A DNA stretch of 64,000 nucleotides from Perognathus longimembris pacificus (GCF_023159225.1 NC_063162.1:90543880-90607879), one strand, 5' to 3'; shown: positions 10,810-22,941, counted from the first letter of the stretch. Numbers and translations are program-made. The notes: generated from the sequence alone by a model not told the origin.

Positions 10810-12617
10810 TTTGACTCTGTCTCATCATTAGCTGCTCTTCTTAAAAGTTCCATTGGTAAATGTATCAAAATTCCAGAGATAACTAATTTTTCTTCTTTTT
10901 CATAAAGCTTAGAAGCCTTCTTGAAACAAGCAGAAAAATAATTGAAGTAGATTAATAGTTCTTCCTACAAATCTTGCCTATAGCAGCTTCAAATAAATGG
11001 ACATTGGCAGTAGTAGTGAAAGTCTCTTTTTGTTTTTATTTTGGAAGCAATTTTTTTCCAGCTTCACCAAGAATATATGGGGGAGTGGGAGGGCAGTTGG
11101 ACTAGGTTACCACAGTACCATCTACAGAAATGGTAATGGGCACTCCATTTAAGGGCTATAAATGCCTAGTGTAGGCGCCAAAGTGTGGGTTTGGGTTCTT
11201 CAAATGTTTGCTTTCTTCAGTGTTGATCAAAGACCAATGTGTTTGCTTTATAAGGTCCCATAGAAAAATGTTGTAGAGCAATTGCAGACATGACAATAAC
11301 CAATTCAAGTTATTTCTTTTACCTTAAGGAATGCCCTGCTTGCTCCTTTAAAAAAAGGGGGGGGAGGGGAAGGATAAAAGAAGGAACCATTTTATTAAGG
11401 ACAAAGAAGAAGGGAAAGAAAGATAACATTTGACTATTGCTGGTTAAGTGCTGACCTTGTAAGAGGAGCAAGTTGATTCTCTCTCTGAGAACTGCAATCC
11501 TAGATCTTGTTTTGGATTGAAATGGGGTGAAAACTGTAGGCCAAGGTGTCTGAGATGGAAGATATTGTCATTTAAGGTGGAGAATTTTCATGGCTAGGTT
11601 GCTAGTGCAGTGTTTGGGAGAAAGAAAACACAATTCAGCAAGTTAGTGGGCAATTATCTGAACATTTCTTAGTTTCCGGAATTCATAAGCAAGAATCAAG
11701 GTATTATTTCCTCTTAAAGAGCAACTTGCTGAGTACAGGAATAGGTACTTGCCAAATCTTAAATAAAATGTACACTGATATACTCCTCACTAGGTTTGAG
11801 ACTCTCTACAGTCCTTAGGGCCAATCCCCCACTTCAAATGCCAAATAAAAACTCTCATCTCAACCAAACATTTTACTCCTAACACCTTTTAATTTAGAAG
11901 TGAGGTGGTTTCTGCTAACCAGACTCCTTTCTCTGTAGGCATGTGATCTGAGCCCCACCCCCTTCCACCCAGCATGTCTAAACTCAGATGGGAAAGAGCC
12001 ACATAAAGGTGGTGGTGTTTGTATCTAAACAAGATGGGGGTAGGGGGTGGGACTGGCACTATACACAGAGAAATACTTTATTTGTAGCTTGGACTGATGA
12101 AATTTCGCTTAGATTCCTTCAGTTTCGATCTCGATTTTCCCTTCATACAGACTGGTTGGGTTTTCTAAGAAGAGAAATGGATGTGTGGCCCCCAACCCCA
12201 GCCAACCCAAACTGTGGTGACGCCCTGCAAACCTCAAAGAAAAGAAATCAAAGGTGAAAGACATTTAAAATAGCCACATAGGGCAAAGCTTTCTGGGGGA
12301 AGGTGTGAGGTGGGGGTGGGGAAGCTGTAGTCACAAGGGGCCCACTGGGGGGGGGGCAGGTGGCTATGGGGGTGGGGTGAGACCAGGACTCACTCCAACC
12401 CACCACTGTGATGCATTAAGCAAAACTCAGGTTCACACATCAGTTGTTCTGTGACCAATATGGAAACCCAATTCAAATAATTCAGAAGCTCTCCTGGCTC
12501 ATTCTATTTGACACAAACCTGTGATCTACCTGCTTTACCAGGAAAGGAGTTTCTAGGAGATTCAGGACTCCCTTCACTTATCTCATTACAGCTTTAGGAA
12601 GCTGTAGACTTTTGGAC

Positions 12618-12619
<2 letters not shown>
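10809..12619. other. intergenic, single-copy-looking
   Basis: About 1.8 kb with no mobile element, exon or RNA gene seen. It contains short G-rich runs (11357-11367, 12344-12380). Confidence 0.5.
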
Positions 12620-12697
<78 letters not shown>

Positions 12698-12701
12698 CCT
12701 C

Positions 12702-12783
<82 letters not shown>
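12620..12783 (+). repeat. compound (CT)n(GT)n microsatellite
   Basis: About 127 bp of (CT)n with a few CC interruptions (12620-12747) switches directly to about 35 bp of (GT)n. Open frames across it on both strands are repeat translation. Confidence 0.97.
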
Positions 12784-12784
<1 letters not shown>

Positions 12785-13389
12785 TGATGTTGGCACACAT
12801 AACCTGTTTCCAAATAGCTTTTGAAGCTTTCGTCTCATTTGTAATTTACAAACCTAGTAAATTTCAAAGAGCTTGGTGGTGTTTTCAGACACCTTAATGC
12901 GCTGTCAGCTTTCTCTAAAATAAGGTGCAGCTTTATTTGTGATTTCCTTTGCTGAAAAGTGTGTGAACTCCCGGTTGGAACCTTTTGATAGAGAGGAAAT
13001 GCGAAATAAGAGAAATGAGCTAAATATAAAGCATGATTCAGGTAGATTCAAGTAAAAACATAAAGGGAAGCACACGCAGCAATCACTCCACTCTATTTCA
13101 CCGACCCATTTAAGAAAGCAACTAGCTATGTGCTTGCACCTGCACAACCTCGCAAGAATTCTTTATCCTTCAAAGTAGCCCGTGGCATCCTCCCACGAAA
13201 GAAAATAAAAGTCAGCAACTGCCTGCATCTAAGTTTTGGTGGGGATTCAATATTCGAAGCAAAATATGCTCAACAGATGATAGAAGAGATGAAGCCAGAA
13301 AACAACTCCAGCTATTTAAACTGCCAAATGAGACATAAAGCTGCATTGTAAAAATCATCTGCAAAACAGGTTTTCCCATTGAAGTCGCT
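12784..13389. other. intergenic, nothing recognised
   Basis: No repeat or exon seen. The sequence becomes complex and unique-looking toward the candidate enhancer. Confidence 0.45.
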
Positions 13390-13830
13390 ATGTGTTAATT
13401 ACTGCAAGCTGGAAGGCTGGAGATCGAACGCCTGGAAGCCGACTTTCACCCCGCATACGTAAACGGAAAAAGTGCTGAACCGCAGCCAGAGGGCTCCTGC
13501 TCGGACTCATTGCCATGCATGCCTAGACATTAATATTGTGTTCATGGAGGGCTCGTACAGTACGAGGTGTTATTTCCTTATAAAGAAACACCAGGTCTCG
13601 CTTTCCATTCTTCTTACAAAATTATTCGCATTATTTATGCTACATTGAGCGATCTAATTTCTTCGTGATAGTAAGCTAATTGCTCTGGCAGGTAATTAGA
13701 AGCGGTTTACAACGCAAAGGGCTTTTGCATTGCCCCTCGGATTATTAAGTTGCGCTGTAAATTATACCATATTTGCTAGGGAAAAATTCTTTTGAGCAAG
13801 TTCTTTTCCTGCCATCCGAGAAGAGCGCGC
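13390..13830. promoter_or_regulatory. candidate conserved non-coding element (enhancer-like)
   Basis: High-complexity, repeat-free sequence with clustered homeodomain-type cores: TTAATTAC near 13395, ATTAATAT near 13530, CTAATTGC near 13676 and GTAATTAG at 13692-13699, plus a bicoid-type GGATTA near 13739. It lies 6.6-7 kb upstream of SP8 in the transposon-free block. Enhancer function and conservation are inferred from composition and setting only. Confidence 0.4.
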
Positions 13831-15959
13831 ACCCCCCTCCCCTCCTCCCTCCCTAACCACCCCCACTGCCACCACACCCCCTGCTTTTCCTGGACTCAGA
13901 GTCGAATGATTCTAAAGCACGCGATTTTGTTCGTGTTCACTGGGCCGAAATAACGTGACCATTATGGCCTGAAATGGGCCAGGTTTGAAGGGAGCTTCCT
14001 GCGCGCCTGCAATATCCAGCAGGCATGTGGGAAAAGAACGGCTTAAATGGGGGACATCTGTTCAGTGCTGCTCATCTTACTCTTAACAGCCAGGTCAGGT
14101 TAAGAGAATAACCTGTTCGCCACCTTTTTTCTTGTTAATAAGACTATTAGAAAGAAGTGAGCACACACACACACACACACACACACAAACAACACTAATT
14201 GAGCTGCCATCGAGGCAGAGAATCACACACGCATGCACACACACGGCTGCTAGCTGACTTACAGGAGGAACTGTAAAAAAATAAAAATAAACATTAAGCC
14301 ATGTCACAGGAAATCCACAAAAATTACCTGTAAGAGAAAAGGAACTATTTTTTAAACCCACATAATGTAAGATGAAAAATATATTTCCTACACCAATGGA
14401 TTTATGAAAGGGATTTTTGTCATATTAAAGAAGGGCCAAGTTTTAAGTCTTCATTTTAATAAACTGACCTGAAAGTAAACTCCATTGAACATCCCCAAGG
14501 CTTTAAAGTACTCTGAGAACCCATACTTTGTTCTGTGTTGTCTCTTAGGATCTGATGGAAACCCTCATATGAGAAAACATCCCAGTTTGTCCTTTTGGTG
14601 TGAGAGAGTGACTTGTATCCCCTTTCACAAATATCACCCATTTGTAAGCCTTGTACAATGACTTGAACACATGTGTGGTTACACCCAGAGTCGGGGAGCA
14701 GCTCCTAGATTATTTGTAATTAAACACAATTCCCAAAGTAACATTTATCTTCCCGAAACTGCGATTGCAATTGTCAACCGTCTGGTGGAGAGGACAGGGT
14801 AATCTGGGAGCATTACCTCCTCTAGTAACAGAACAGAATGAAAAGAAATCAATAGTGCTGAGGAGAAGAATTTAGTAGTTTTTAACTCTGCAGGTTAGCT
14901 GTGAGAAAGTAATATATAATATCAGAAGAGAAAACCACAGAAACAAATCTATTCTAGAGAAAAAAATCAGAGACACACTCATCTGAATGTCTAAGCTGCC
15001 TTTTCTCACTCCTGTCTTGCACAACAACAACAACAACAAAAACACACGCATACTCACCCCCATCCCATTCACTCCAAATGAACAAACTCTCTTTTCCCTA
15101 CATGTCTTTCCTTCATTTACATGATGGAAGGGAGGTATGTGGTGCTGTAGAATTAATTATCAATTTCATCTATGGGCTGGCAGAGAGATGAATATGAAAT
15201 ATACCATAGAGCATAAGACTGTAGGAGCAGGACAAGCCACATTAACATAGTATGAACATATGATTATACATACAGATAACATACAGGAAAACTAATTTTG
15301 CTTTCTTCCCATAGCCCATCTATGTAGGTTAAAATTTCATATGTCTTCATATATTTTTTCTATCTGTGAATTTGCTTGATAAATGTGCAGGTCTTCCTTG
15401 TTTTCTGAATATATGCAGTTTGAATACTTCAGCTAAAGGAAATCAAAGCATATATAATATCTTAGGTTAGAGGGGGATAAATCTCTTGATTTAAACTGTC
15501 TAACTTTTTGAAGTGGCAGACAAGGAAATAAAAGTCAATATTAAGGAGAAATGGCAGAAAAAGAGTAAAGGAAAAAATTATAAAGAAATATTCTGCCTCA
15601 CTCCCCCCCCCCCTTCATTCCCCAGAAGAGTCACCCAAGCACCGCTCTGGATCCCTACGGGGCGCCTAGGCAAGTAGATCCAGTCAGAGCTGCTTCGCTG
15701 TGGTCAGCTAATGCACCCAATTAAGCAGAACCAGGAAAAGTAAGGGCTAGGCAGTAAATGTGGCCGGACAGTTTGAAACCGAAAAACCTCACTAATAGGG
15801 GCTATTGTTCAGCGTGGAAGTTCCCATTTTCCAATCAGGAAAATACAACCTTCTCTGAGCTCTAGCCGCCTGGTCTCTTCCCACCTACGGCTCAACAATC
15901 TGCCACCAGCGAGGGGGCTTTTATTACCTCCCTTCCCAGGAAATGTTAGGCAACTTCTT
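13831..15959. other. intergenic, single-copy-looking
   Basis: Contains a short (AC)n run at 14162-14187 and a C-run near 15603. No mobile element or exon seen. Confidence 0.5.
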
Positions 15960-16440
15960 TAGGAAAGCCACCTGAGAGCCAAGATGAGCCCTAGCGAGGC
16001 GCCCGTCAGCAATCCACAGGTCTTAGCCCGGCCAGGTTTGCTTTTCAACAGAAAAGAAACTTTGAGCAGATTGCTCCAGAGCAGGAAAGCCCCCATTATC
16101 CTGCTCTGCTCGCTCCTCTCGGCCGCCGGCGGCGGCGCTCGGCTCCCTAGCCGTGGCTTCTCCGGCTTTTACTTCGCCTGACCGTCCTAGCGTTAGGTCC
16201 CAGCACTGCGGTGAGGGCTGGGGACTAGCTTTCCCTCTTGGGAGAGGCGCCTATCTGCCGGGACGTACATCTCGTCCGGAGTGCCCTCCTTGGGCCGCGA
16301 GTATCCGCTGATCAATTTGCAGAGTCACGGAAACCATCGCTCCGGAAACCGAGATGCTCAGAGCCAGCTTGGACGGGCCGTACCGGGCACGAGGGACGCA
16401 CTGGAGTTCCTCTACATCTCCCCCACCCACCCCGGCCCCA
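15960..16440. promoter_or_regulatory. small CpG-rich block upstream of SP8
   Basis: Locally raised CpG content, densest around 16115-16170 (gccgccggcggcggcgctcgg) and 16240-16390, about 4 kb upstream of the SP8 start codon. No coding exon is recognised. It could be a regulatory island or an upstream non-coding exon. Confidence 0.45.
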
Positions 16441-16779
16441 TTTTCCTCCTTATTTGTCTTTTTCTTTAGCACTGTGTGCATGCATCAGACCACACCGAAC
16501 GTCCAAAACTGTATTTGGTGTAGATGCGGTGCCGAATTGTTGAAAGCCTGGATAACTTTGGTGTTTTCGACGATAAATCACTAATTGTATTTAATGGTTA
16601 CAAATGGCTTTATTTACTTGTCGCTGTACCTACACATTTTAATCTAGTAACCAAACAGCAGAAGCATTTTTCACCCCACCCTCCCCCTAAAAGGAAAAGC
16701 AGGGACGGTGGCTTCTAATTTGCTTTTAGAACCCTTTGCTTTCTTGGTTGTGAAAGCCTAAGAGCTCTAGATCAGACCA

Positions 16780-17260
16780 TTGATTAGTCTTCAAACCCGC
16801 CTGCAAAAAGGCTCGCTTTCTCTGACCCACCTAAGGATATGATGTATATTGTAGATGCAAGGTGTTAGAAATACTTGAGCAAGTTGTTCCCAGGATGTAA
16901 ATTAGGTCCCAAAAGCTGTTGTCCAAATCGAAGAAACAGAGAAATTAATCTGGGAGACTATCCATCATCACTGGTAATAAAGAGAGCGACATGGATGAGA
17001 CAGATGATATGATTAAGGGGCTGTGGTCGTTTTAATTAACTTTTTGCTGTCCTGTAATGATCAAACTGGTCACCAGACCCGGTCAATAAGCATGTTAATA
17101 TCAAACAAATAAAACCAGGGATGATTAAAAACCTCCTGCTTTATTAAATTTGAAATTCAAATGAAATTTATGCTGCCGATGCATACGGAATGCTAATAGA
17201 TTTTTAGCTTTATTGATAGTGGATCCCACAGGTTTGCAAGAAACAGCAGAATATACATCT
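16780..17260. promoter_or_regulatory. candidate conserved non-coding element (enhancer-like)
   Basis: Repeat-free AT-rich sequence with dense factor-site-like words: TTTTAATTAAC at 17030-17040, GATTAA near 17011 and 17125, TAATGATC near 17056, and ATTCAAATGAAATTTATGC-type POU/homeodomain words around 17154-17173. It is about 3.3 kb upstream of the SP8 start. The call rests on composition, lack of repeats and proximity to a developmental gene. Confidence 0.4.
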
Positions 17261-19659
17261 ACCCCCTCTTTCAGACAGCACAGTAAACTTCCTATAGGGT
17301 GGGGGAAACTTAATTGATGTTAGGCAGCCCGCACTTCCTGTCTTTCTTTTCCTTCTTTTCCAAACATCTGTAGGATCACAATATAATACTACAGAACAAT
17401 GATCAATATTATAAAAGGTAACCTGAACTCCACCCTGAATTGCTGAACCAGGATAGCCATGTCTACTAGGGGCTACAGTTGTTCCCTTCTGTGGGATAGG
17501 ATTCCTACCTAAGATGGGTTTACTTCCTCAAAGTGGACAAAGACTAGTTCATTTCAGGTAGAGAAGCGAGATTGTGACTGGTTTCACCTTTGATCAACTA
17601 TATGATTCCCTTTTTACTCTATGATACAAACATTTGCTACTTCAGGAGTGGGGTGTGTGTGTGTGTGTAAACCCCATAGACTGAGTCATCCAGGGGAAAA
17701 AAGACATTTTTGCCAACTGCTATGGAAAAAACACCTTGATTTTTATATTGGGGGCAAATAGATGTGTGTATATACACAGACAAACGTAATACATTAATGA
17801 TACTAATGAAGAAAGTTGAACAAAGTCCCCAAATGCTGCAAGCTAACCTTATGCAAATTGAAAAAAAACCCTAGTATTTTCATTGAATACTAACCAACAT
17901 TGTGAATCTTTGTCATCAGAAGAATGACATATGATTCTGAAGTGATATCCAAATGGAAAAAAAAATCTTAGAATCAGGTAGCTCAAAATTGCAGTCACAT
18001 GGTGCTGTGTTTAAAAAAAATTCCTGGCATTTTTGAGGAAACAGTGGTTAACGCCCCTGTTTACTCTCAGAATCAGCATTTAACTTTTTAATAGTCCTGC
18101 CTCTCTTTCTAGAAAATAGGAGGATAAAAAGATGAACTATTCATAGAAAGGAGTCTTCTTTCAAAGCTTTTTTCCCCATCCACCTTTGAGGGTGACGATA
18201 TTGATTACAATTAAACCCCAAATTTGAACAAGTGTATATTAGGTCCTTAAAATGCATATCATTATAGAAGGAGACCAAAGCAATGAAGTTAATTCTCTTT
18301 TATTTGTTAAACGGAGTTCCCTCCTTCCCCCACCCCTTCCTCCTTCTGGGCTGGCCTGTCACGCCTTCTCAACACGCTAAAGTCATTCAGAGCGGCTTGC
18401 TGGGAGAAACACGACATTTATGGTAAGCGTCAGCCTTCAGAGAAAGAAAGCAGTTCATTAATTTACTTCACACTTACTTCAAAGTATGAGAATGTACCTT
18501 ACCCCCTTAATCAATAGATATGATGTACAGTCAATATCCCCACATCTTCAAAAGGGTCAGAAATACTCTCATACCACAAACATCAAAGTCAAAGTGAAAT
18601 TTACACACACGATGCAACCTGACTTTGGAGTTCATTCAGTAAAAGCTAGAAGGATTTTTTTTTTTTTTGGCCATCTGCAGAAATCTCGACATCAACACAT
18701 CCAGGACAATAATAATAAAACAAGAATGTCTCCTGGGTCAAAACATTGCACCTTAAGATTGGACATGGGAGCCTTTATAACTGCTTAGAAACAGAAATTC
18801 TTGTTTTTCTTAAATATATTGAATAGAGCTCCAAGGGCTCCCCCTCCCCTACACACAGTGTGTGTCTGTGTTGTTGTTGTTGAAGTTCCCTGGTGGTGGC
18901 AAGGCACTTGTCATATATCTCAAGGCAACTAGCAACACATATACCAAGGCAAGTGATTAAATCCACCTAATCGGAACTCAGTGCAGACATTAGCACAAAC
19001 CCACTCGTACATCTTTGCTGAAACCTCTATAAATGTGGTCTAAGATTTGTCAAACACCATCTCTATTTTTACATGACAAGAATGAACAGATTTTGGTCAA
19101 AATCAGATTCTTCCCCCCAGAAAGAGGCTGTGGGGTTGCTTGTAAAAAAAAAGTTCTGACGTGTAAAAAAAGAAAGCGCCTCAATTTCTCTCCAAGGGGG
19201 GGGGAGGGGAACCCAACCTTTTTGCATTTCATCCTTTTGTCGTGAAATTTGCTCAACCCCTCGGGACGCACACACCTCCACTCCCAGAGTGAGGCCCTAC
19301 ACTTCCGAAGCAGAATCCCATTTCAGAAAACAACAACAACAACAACAAAAAACGTTACCACATCAAAGTAAGAACTCTTAGGCGCAGTCGCACCCCCACC
19401 CCCCACCGCTTCCCTAAAAATGCCCCTCAGACTTGGGATCTTTCGGTTTGTTTGGAGAGACAGAAAGCAAAAGTAGGTGTTAAGATTTCCTTAAGAGAAA
19501 ATAAATAAATAAAAAGGAGCGGCAGTGTCCACGAAGTTAAGGGAAAAAGAAATCGCTGCCGATTTTAGGTGCGGGGAGCCGGGGCAAGTTGGTGACAGTG
19601 GCACAGGAGAATATTTATTACCCAGCCTCACTCAACTTCGCAGTCAGTTTCACTCTTCA
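17261..19659. other. SP8 upstream flank, no repeats seen
   Basis: Single-copy-looking sequence with short (GT)n at 17654-17668, an (AAC)n run at 19330-19349 and a G-run at 19195-19204. No exon is supported. The block 18300-18480 is somewhat richer in complex sequence and may be regulatory. Confidence 0.45.
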
Positions 19660-20380
19660 GGTCGCCTCTCGGCTCGCACGTACACCGTGTCGTTCCTCCA
19701 CCCCACCCCCAGCCCGGGGCGCGCACACACCGGGACATACGCGCGCGCGCACACACACGCATCCCCACACACCCCACCTCTCTTCACTCCCACTTTTCCC
19801 CAGTGTTCCTCTTCCCACCCGAGGTCTGTCCGACTCAGTTACATCCTGGTCCACTCACACCCTTCCCGCTGCCATTGTCACTGCTCTGCTCCCTCATCCC
19901 GTGTTTGGTCGCACTGGCATTTCCTCTGTCACACCAACACCTTCCCGCTTTGGGCGCTACCTCTCCCTTTCCCTCCTTCCACCACTGTTCCCACCACCAT
20001 TGTTACAATCACACCCCTCCCCATTTCCGCCTGTGCTCACGGAGGTTTAGTCACACTCACAGTTACACTGTTGCACACACATACACACACACTTTGTAAC
20101 ACACGTAGTCACCCCCCGCCCCTTCCTCTCCGCCTCCCCTCCCGCGGCCCCAGCGGCCGGCGGCGGCGCCGATGACCTCACGGCGCGCGCGCGGCGCGGC
20201 CCGGCGAGGACGCAGATTGGCTGGCCGCGCCTCCGCGGCACTTCAAAGCCAGAGAGGGAGCTACAATTGTGGTGGAATGGGCGGAACTGATCATTGTATT
20301 GCACACCTCTAAAAAAAACACAGCCTCTGATTTATCAATATAAAAAAGATCCTCTGAGAGGAGGAGGGCACTTTTGTGTG
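19660..20380 (+). promoter_or_regulatory. SP8: SP8 promoter region and probable 5' UTR
   Basis: A pyrimidine-rich stretch (19660-20110) leads into a CpG-dense block (20110-20260) with gcgcgcgcgcggcgcggcc at 20183-20201. An inverted CCAAT box (ATTGG, 20216-20220) and a TGACCTCA word near 20173 also lie here. An ATATAAAAAAG word at 20338-20348 is only about 35 bp from the start codon, too close to be a normal TATA box for this ATG. The transcription start is therefore probably near 20200-20300, but this is inferred. Confidence 0.6.
20277..20312 (+). other. possible 11-codon upstream ORF in SP8 5' UTR
   Basis: An ATG at 20277 opens a frame that ends in TAA at 20310-20312, 68 bp before the SP8 start codon. 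It matters only if transcription starts upstream of 20277. Its context (gga ATG g) is fairly good for initiation. Confidence 0.25.
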
Positions 20381-20401
20381 ATGGCAACTTCACTTCTAGG
20401 G
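20381..20401 (+). CDS. SP8: SP8 coding exon 1 (residues 1-7, MATSLLG)
   Basis: ATG GCA ACT TCA CTT CTA GGG is followed directly by the strong donor GTGAGT (20402). Joined to exon 2 it gives [19 protein letters not shown], the known N-terminus of the long SP8 isoform. The start has G at -3 and G at +4, a good initiation context. The exon is too short to be found as an open frame on its own and was recognised by the peptide and the splice site. Any upstream non-coding exon is not resolved. Confidence 0.9.
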
Positions 20402-21441
20402 GTGAGTCTCAGGATTTTCTCTTGCTGGTTTAATTAGTTTCCTTTTATTGCTGATCGGAGGGGGTTAAAGTCGCCCCGGCCAGGCCACGGGCTATCAGTC
20501 TCTCTATTGAGAGCGGTTTCCCCCCTTTAAATACAAGTGAGTTTGGAGAAAAGAAAGAGGGGGAGAGGGGGGCCGAGTCACGTTTTTCAGCACAGTAAAA
20601 GGTTCGAAGGGCATTTAGACCAGCCACCTCGCAGCGCCTGGCCGCTCCCTGCCCGGGAGACCTGAGCCCAGCCCATTTTACAGACGACGATTTGGGGAGG
20701 GGGTAGTGGTGGTGGCTGTAAAGAGAGCAAGTTTTTTCTTCCTGGGCAAACTGCCGATTCTTCCCTTCCCCTTAAAAAAAAAATCCGCAGTCCGCCTTGT
20801 GTTGCAGGTATGTTGAACTCGTTTTGTTTCTACTATTGTAGATGTACTTCCCAAAAAGAAAGAAAAGACAGAAAGAAAATAAAATATCAAGGAGAGCAAG
20901 AGTAGCGAGTGAAACTTTGCAGTTTGACCCCCCTTTGGCCTTGGGGAAACAACCCAGAATGAGGGTTTTTTGGGGGGGGGGGGCGTGCAGCGGGGCAGGA
21001 TTTTCAAAGCTCTCTCTGGATTACCGGAGAAGCCTTCTTAAAAGCAATCCAATGGTTTCCCCAGGTTTCTCGGCAAAGGAAACTTCCCTCCCGATCTGGA
21101 GTTTTTGCTGGTTTGTTTCAAAGTGTCTGGGGCCTTGTGTGCGCACGAGTGTTGTTTTAGGTGAGAATACTTGTCAAACTCTTCTTTAGCGTGGCGCTTT
21201 GCTCCCGAATCAGACGCCGGCAGCCAAACTTGTCCCCTCCTGTAGAGTAGCAAGCAGCCGGGCGCCGGGGCTGTTGGGGGTGTCAGGTGAGTTTGTGTCG
21301 GGCGCGCCGCCACGAGAGATGGGGTGCAGTGGGGCGTCTGGGAGGCGATCGGAGGACTAACGCGCGTTTCTTCCCTCCCTCCCCCACCGGCCCTTTGCCC
21401 ACCTCCCCTCCCCCACCCGTCTCCCTTCCTCCTCGTCGCAG
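20402..21441 (+). other. SP8: SP8 intron 1, with candidate alternative first-exon donor
   Basis: A 1040 bp intron with GTGAGT at 20402 and a pyrimidine-rich acceptor ending CGTCGCAG at 21441. Inside it, a GC-rich stretch ends at a second good donor, CAG|GTGAGT (21284-21292). A transcript starting within the intron and using that donor would skip exon 1 and remove only 155 bp. Translation could then begin at the in-frame Met at 21475 (residue 19). This would fit the shorter isoform known for SP8 (starts [10 protein letters not shown]), but it is inference. Confidence 0.6.
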
Positions 21442-22941
21442 GAAGAACCGAGGTTGGGATCCACTCCTCTGGCCATGCTTGCGGCTACCTGTAATAAGAT
21501 CGGCAGCCCCAGCCCGTCTCCCTCCTCCCTCTCGGACAGCGCTTCTTCCTTCGGGAAAGGTTTCCATCCTTGGAAACGCTCCTCGTCCTCGTCCTCGGGC
21601 AGCTGCAACGTCGTGGGCTCCAGCCTCTCCAGCTTCGGCGTGTCGGGGGCCTCCAGGAACGGCGGCTCGTCCTCTGCGGCGGCCGCGGCGGCGGCGGCGG
21701 CGGCGGCGGCCGCGGCCCTGGTGTCCGATTCGTTCAGCTGCGGCGGCTCCCCGGGCTCCAGCGCCTTCTCGCTCACTTCCAGCAGCGCCGCGGCCGCCGC
21801 GGCCGCCGCTGCGGCCGCCGCCTCCAGCTCGCCCTTTGCTAACGACTATTCGGTGTTCCAGGCCCCCGGCGTGTCCGGGGGCAGCGGCGGCGGCGGGGGA
21901 GGCGGCGGCGGCGGCTCGTCGGCGCACACGCAGGACGGCTCGCACCAGCCCGTCTTCATTTCCAAGGTGCACACCTCGGTGGACGGGCTGCAGGGTATCT
22001 ACCCGCGCGTGGGCATGGCGCACCCCTACGAGTCGTGGTTCAAGCCCTCACACCCGGGCTTGGGGGCTGCGGGCGACGTGGGCTCTGCCGGCGCCTCCAG
22101 CTGGTGGGATGTGGGCGCCGGCTGGATCGACGTGCAGAACCCCAACGGTGCGGCGGCGCTGCCCGGCTCGCTGCACCCGGCCGCCGGGGGGCTCCAGACG
22201 TCGCTGCATTCCCCTCTCGGAGGCTACAACTCGGATTACTCCGGCCTGAGTCACTCGGCCTTCAGCAGCGGTGCCTCCTCGCACCTGCTCAGCCCCGCGG
22301 GCCAGCACCTCATGGACGGCTTCAAGCCCGTGCTGCCCGGCTCTTACCCAGACTCGGCCCCTTCGCCGCTGGCCGGCGCGGGGAGCTCCATGCTGAGCGC
22401 CGGGCCGTCGGCGCCTCTGGGCGGCTCCCCTCGCTCCTCCGCGCGCCGCTACTCCGGCCGGGCCACTTGCGATTGCCCCAACTGCCAGGAGGCGGAGCGG
22501 CTGGGCCCCGCCGGGGCGAGCCTGCGGCGCAAGGGTCTGCACAGCTGCCACATCCCGGGCTGCGGCAAGGTGTACGGCAAGACGTCGCACCTGAAGGCGC
22601 ACCTGCGCTGGCACACGGGCGAGCGGCCCTTCGTGTGCAACTGGCTCTTCTGCGGCAAGCGCTTCACGCGCTCGGACGAGCTGCAGCGGCACCTGCGGAC
22701 CCACACCGGCGAGAAGCGCTTCGCCTGCCCCGTCTGCAACAAGCGCTTCATGCGCAGCGACCACCTAAGCAAGCACGTGAAGACGCACAGCGGTGGCGGG
22801 GCCGGCTCGGCGGGCTCGGGCAGCGGCGGCAAGAAAGGAAGCGACACCGACAGCGAGCACAGCGCGGCGGGCAGCCCGCCCTGCCACTCCCCGGAGCTGT
22901 TGCAGCCCCCGGAGCCCGGGCACCGCAATGGCCTAGAGTGA
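21442..22941 (+). CDS. SP8: SP8 coding exon 2: Sp8 zinc-finger transcription factor (residues 8-506)
   Basis: Nuclear DNA-binding activator of the Sp/KLF family; in mammals Sp8 supports limb-bud outgrowth and forebrain patterning. With exon 1 the protein is 506 residues, close to the human long form. Order of features: Sp box [14 protein letters not shown] (residues 15-28); Ser-rich part; Ala14 tract (86-99); Ala12 tract (123-134); Gly10 tract (156-165); the conserved [14 protein letters not shown] segment; buttonhead box CDCPNC (350-355); three C2H2 fingers. Zinc ligands are C376/C381/H394/H398, C406/C411/H424/H428 and C436/C439/H452/H456, joined by TGERPF and TGEKRF linkers. Contact helices [16 protein letters not shown] and RSDHLSKH are of the GC/GT-box type. 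A Ser/Gly tail ends in HRNGLE, then TGA. No break is seen. SP9 is the closest alternative; the N-terminus and the ABCB5 neighbour favour SP8. Confidence 0.97.
   Translation, partial: EEPRLGSTPLAMLAATCNKIGSPSPSPSSLSDSASSFGKGFHPWKRSSSSSSGSCNVVGSSLSSFGVSGASRNGGSSSAAAAAAAAAAAAAALVSDSFSCGGSPGSSAFSLTSSSAAAAAAAAAAAASSSPFANDYSVFQAPGVSGGSGGGGGGGGGGSSAHTQDGSHQPVFISKVHTSVDGLQGIYPRVGMAHPYESWFKPSHPGLGAAGDVGSAGASSWWDVGAGWIDVQNPNGAAALPGSLHPAAGGLQTSLHSPLGGYNSDYSGLSHSAFSSGASSHLLSPAGQHLMDGFKPVLPGSYPDSAPSPLAGAGSSMLSAGPSAPLGGSPRSSARRYSGRATCDCPNCQEAERLGPAGASLRRKGLHSCHIPGCGKVYGKTSHLKAHLRWHTGERPFVCNWLFCGKRFTRSDELQRHLRTHTGEKRFACPVCNKRFMRSDHLSKHVKTHSGGGAGSAGSGSGGKKGSDTDSEHSAAGSPPCHSPELLQPPEPGHRNGLE

Noticed and set aside
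12578..12838. Arg/Glu or Ser/Leu repeat proteins across microsatellites (also at 2.3, 26.8, 48.5, 51.3, 58.8 and 61.4 kb)
   Set aside because: Pure translation of simple repeats.
19525..20175. 216-codon plus-strand frame upstream of SP8
   Set aside because: His/Thr/Pro repeats from a CA/CT-rich promoter flank, with no recognisable protein feature.
20338..20348. TATA-like ATATAAAAAAG as the SP8 TATA box
   Set aside because: About 35 bp before the start codon, leaving almost no leader. More likely part of the 5' UTR.
21442..22941. SP9 or SP5 instead of SP8
   Set aside because: The N-terminus ([19 protein letters not shown]), the poly-Ala layout and the convergent ABCB5 neighbour fit SP8.
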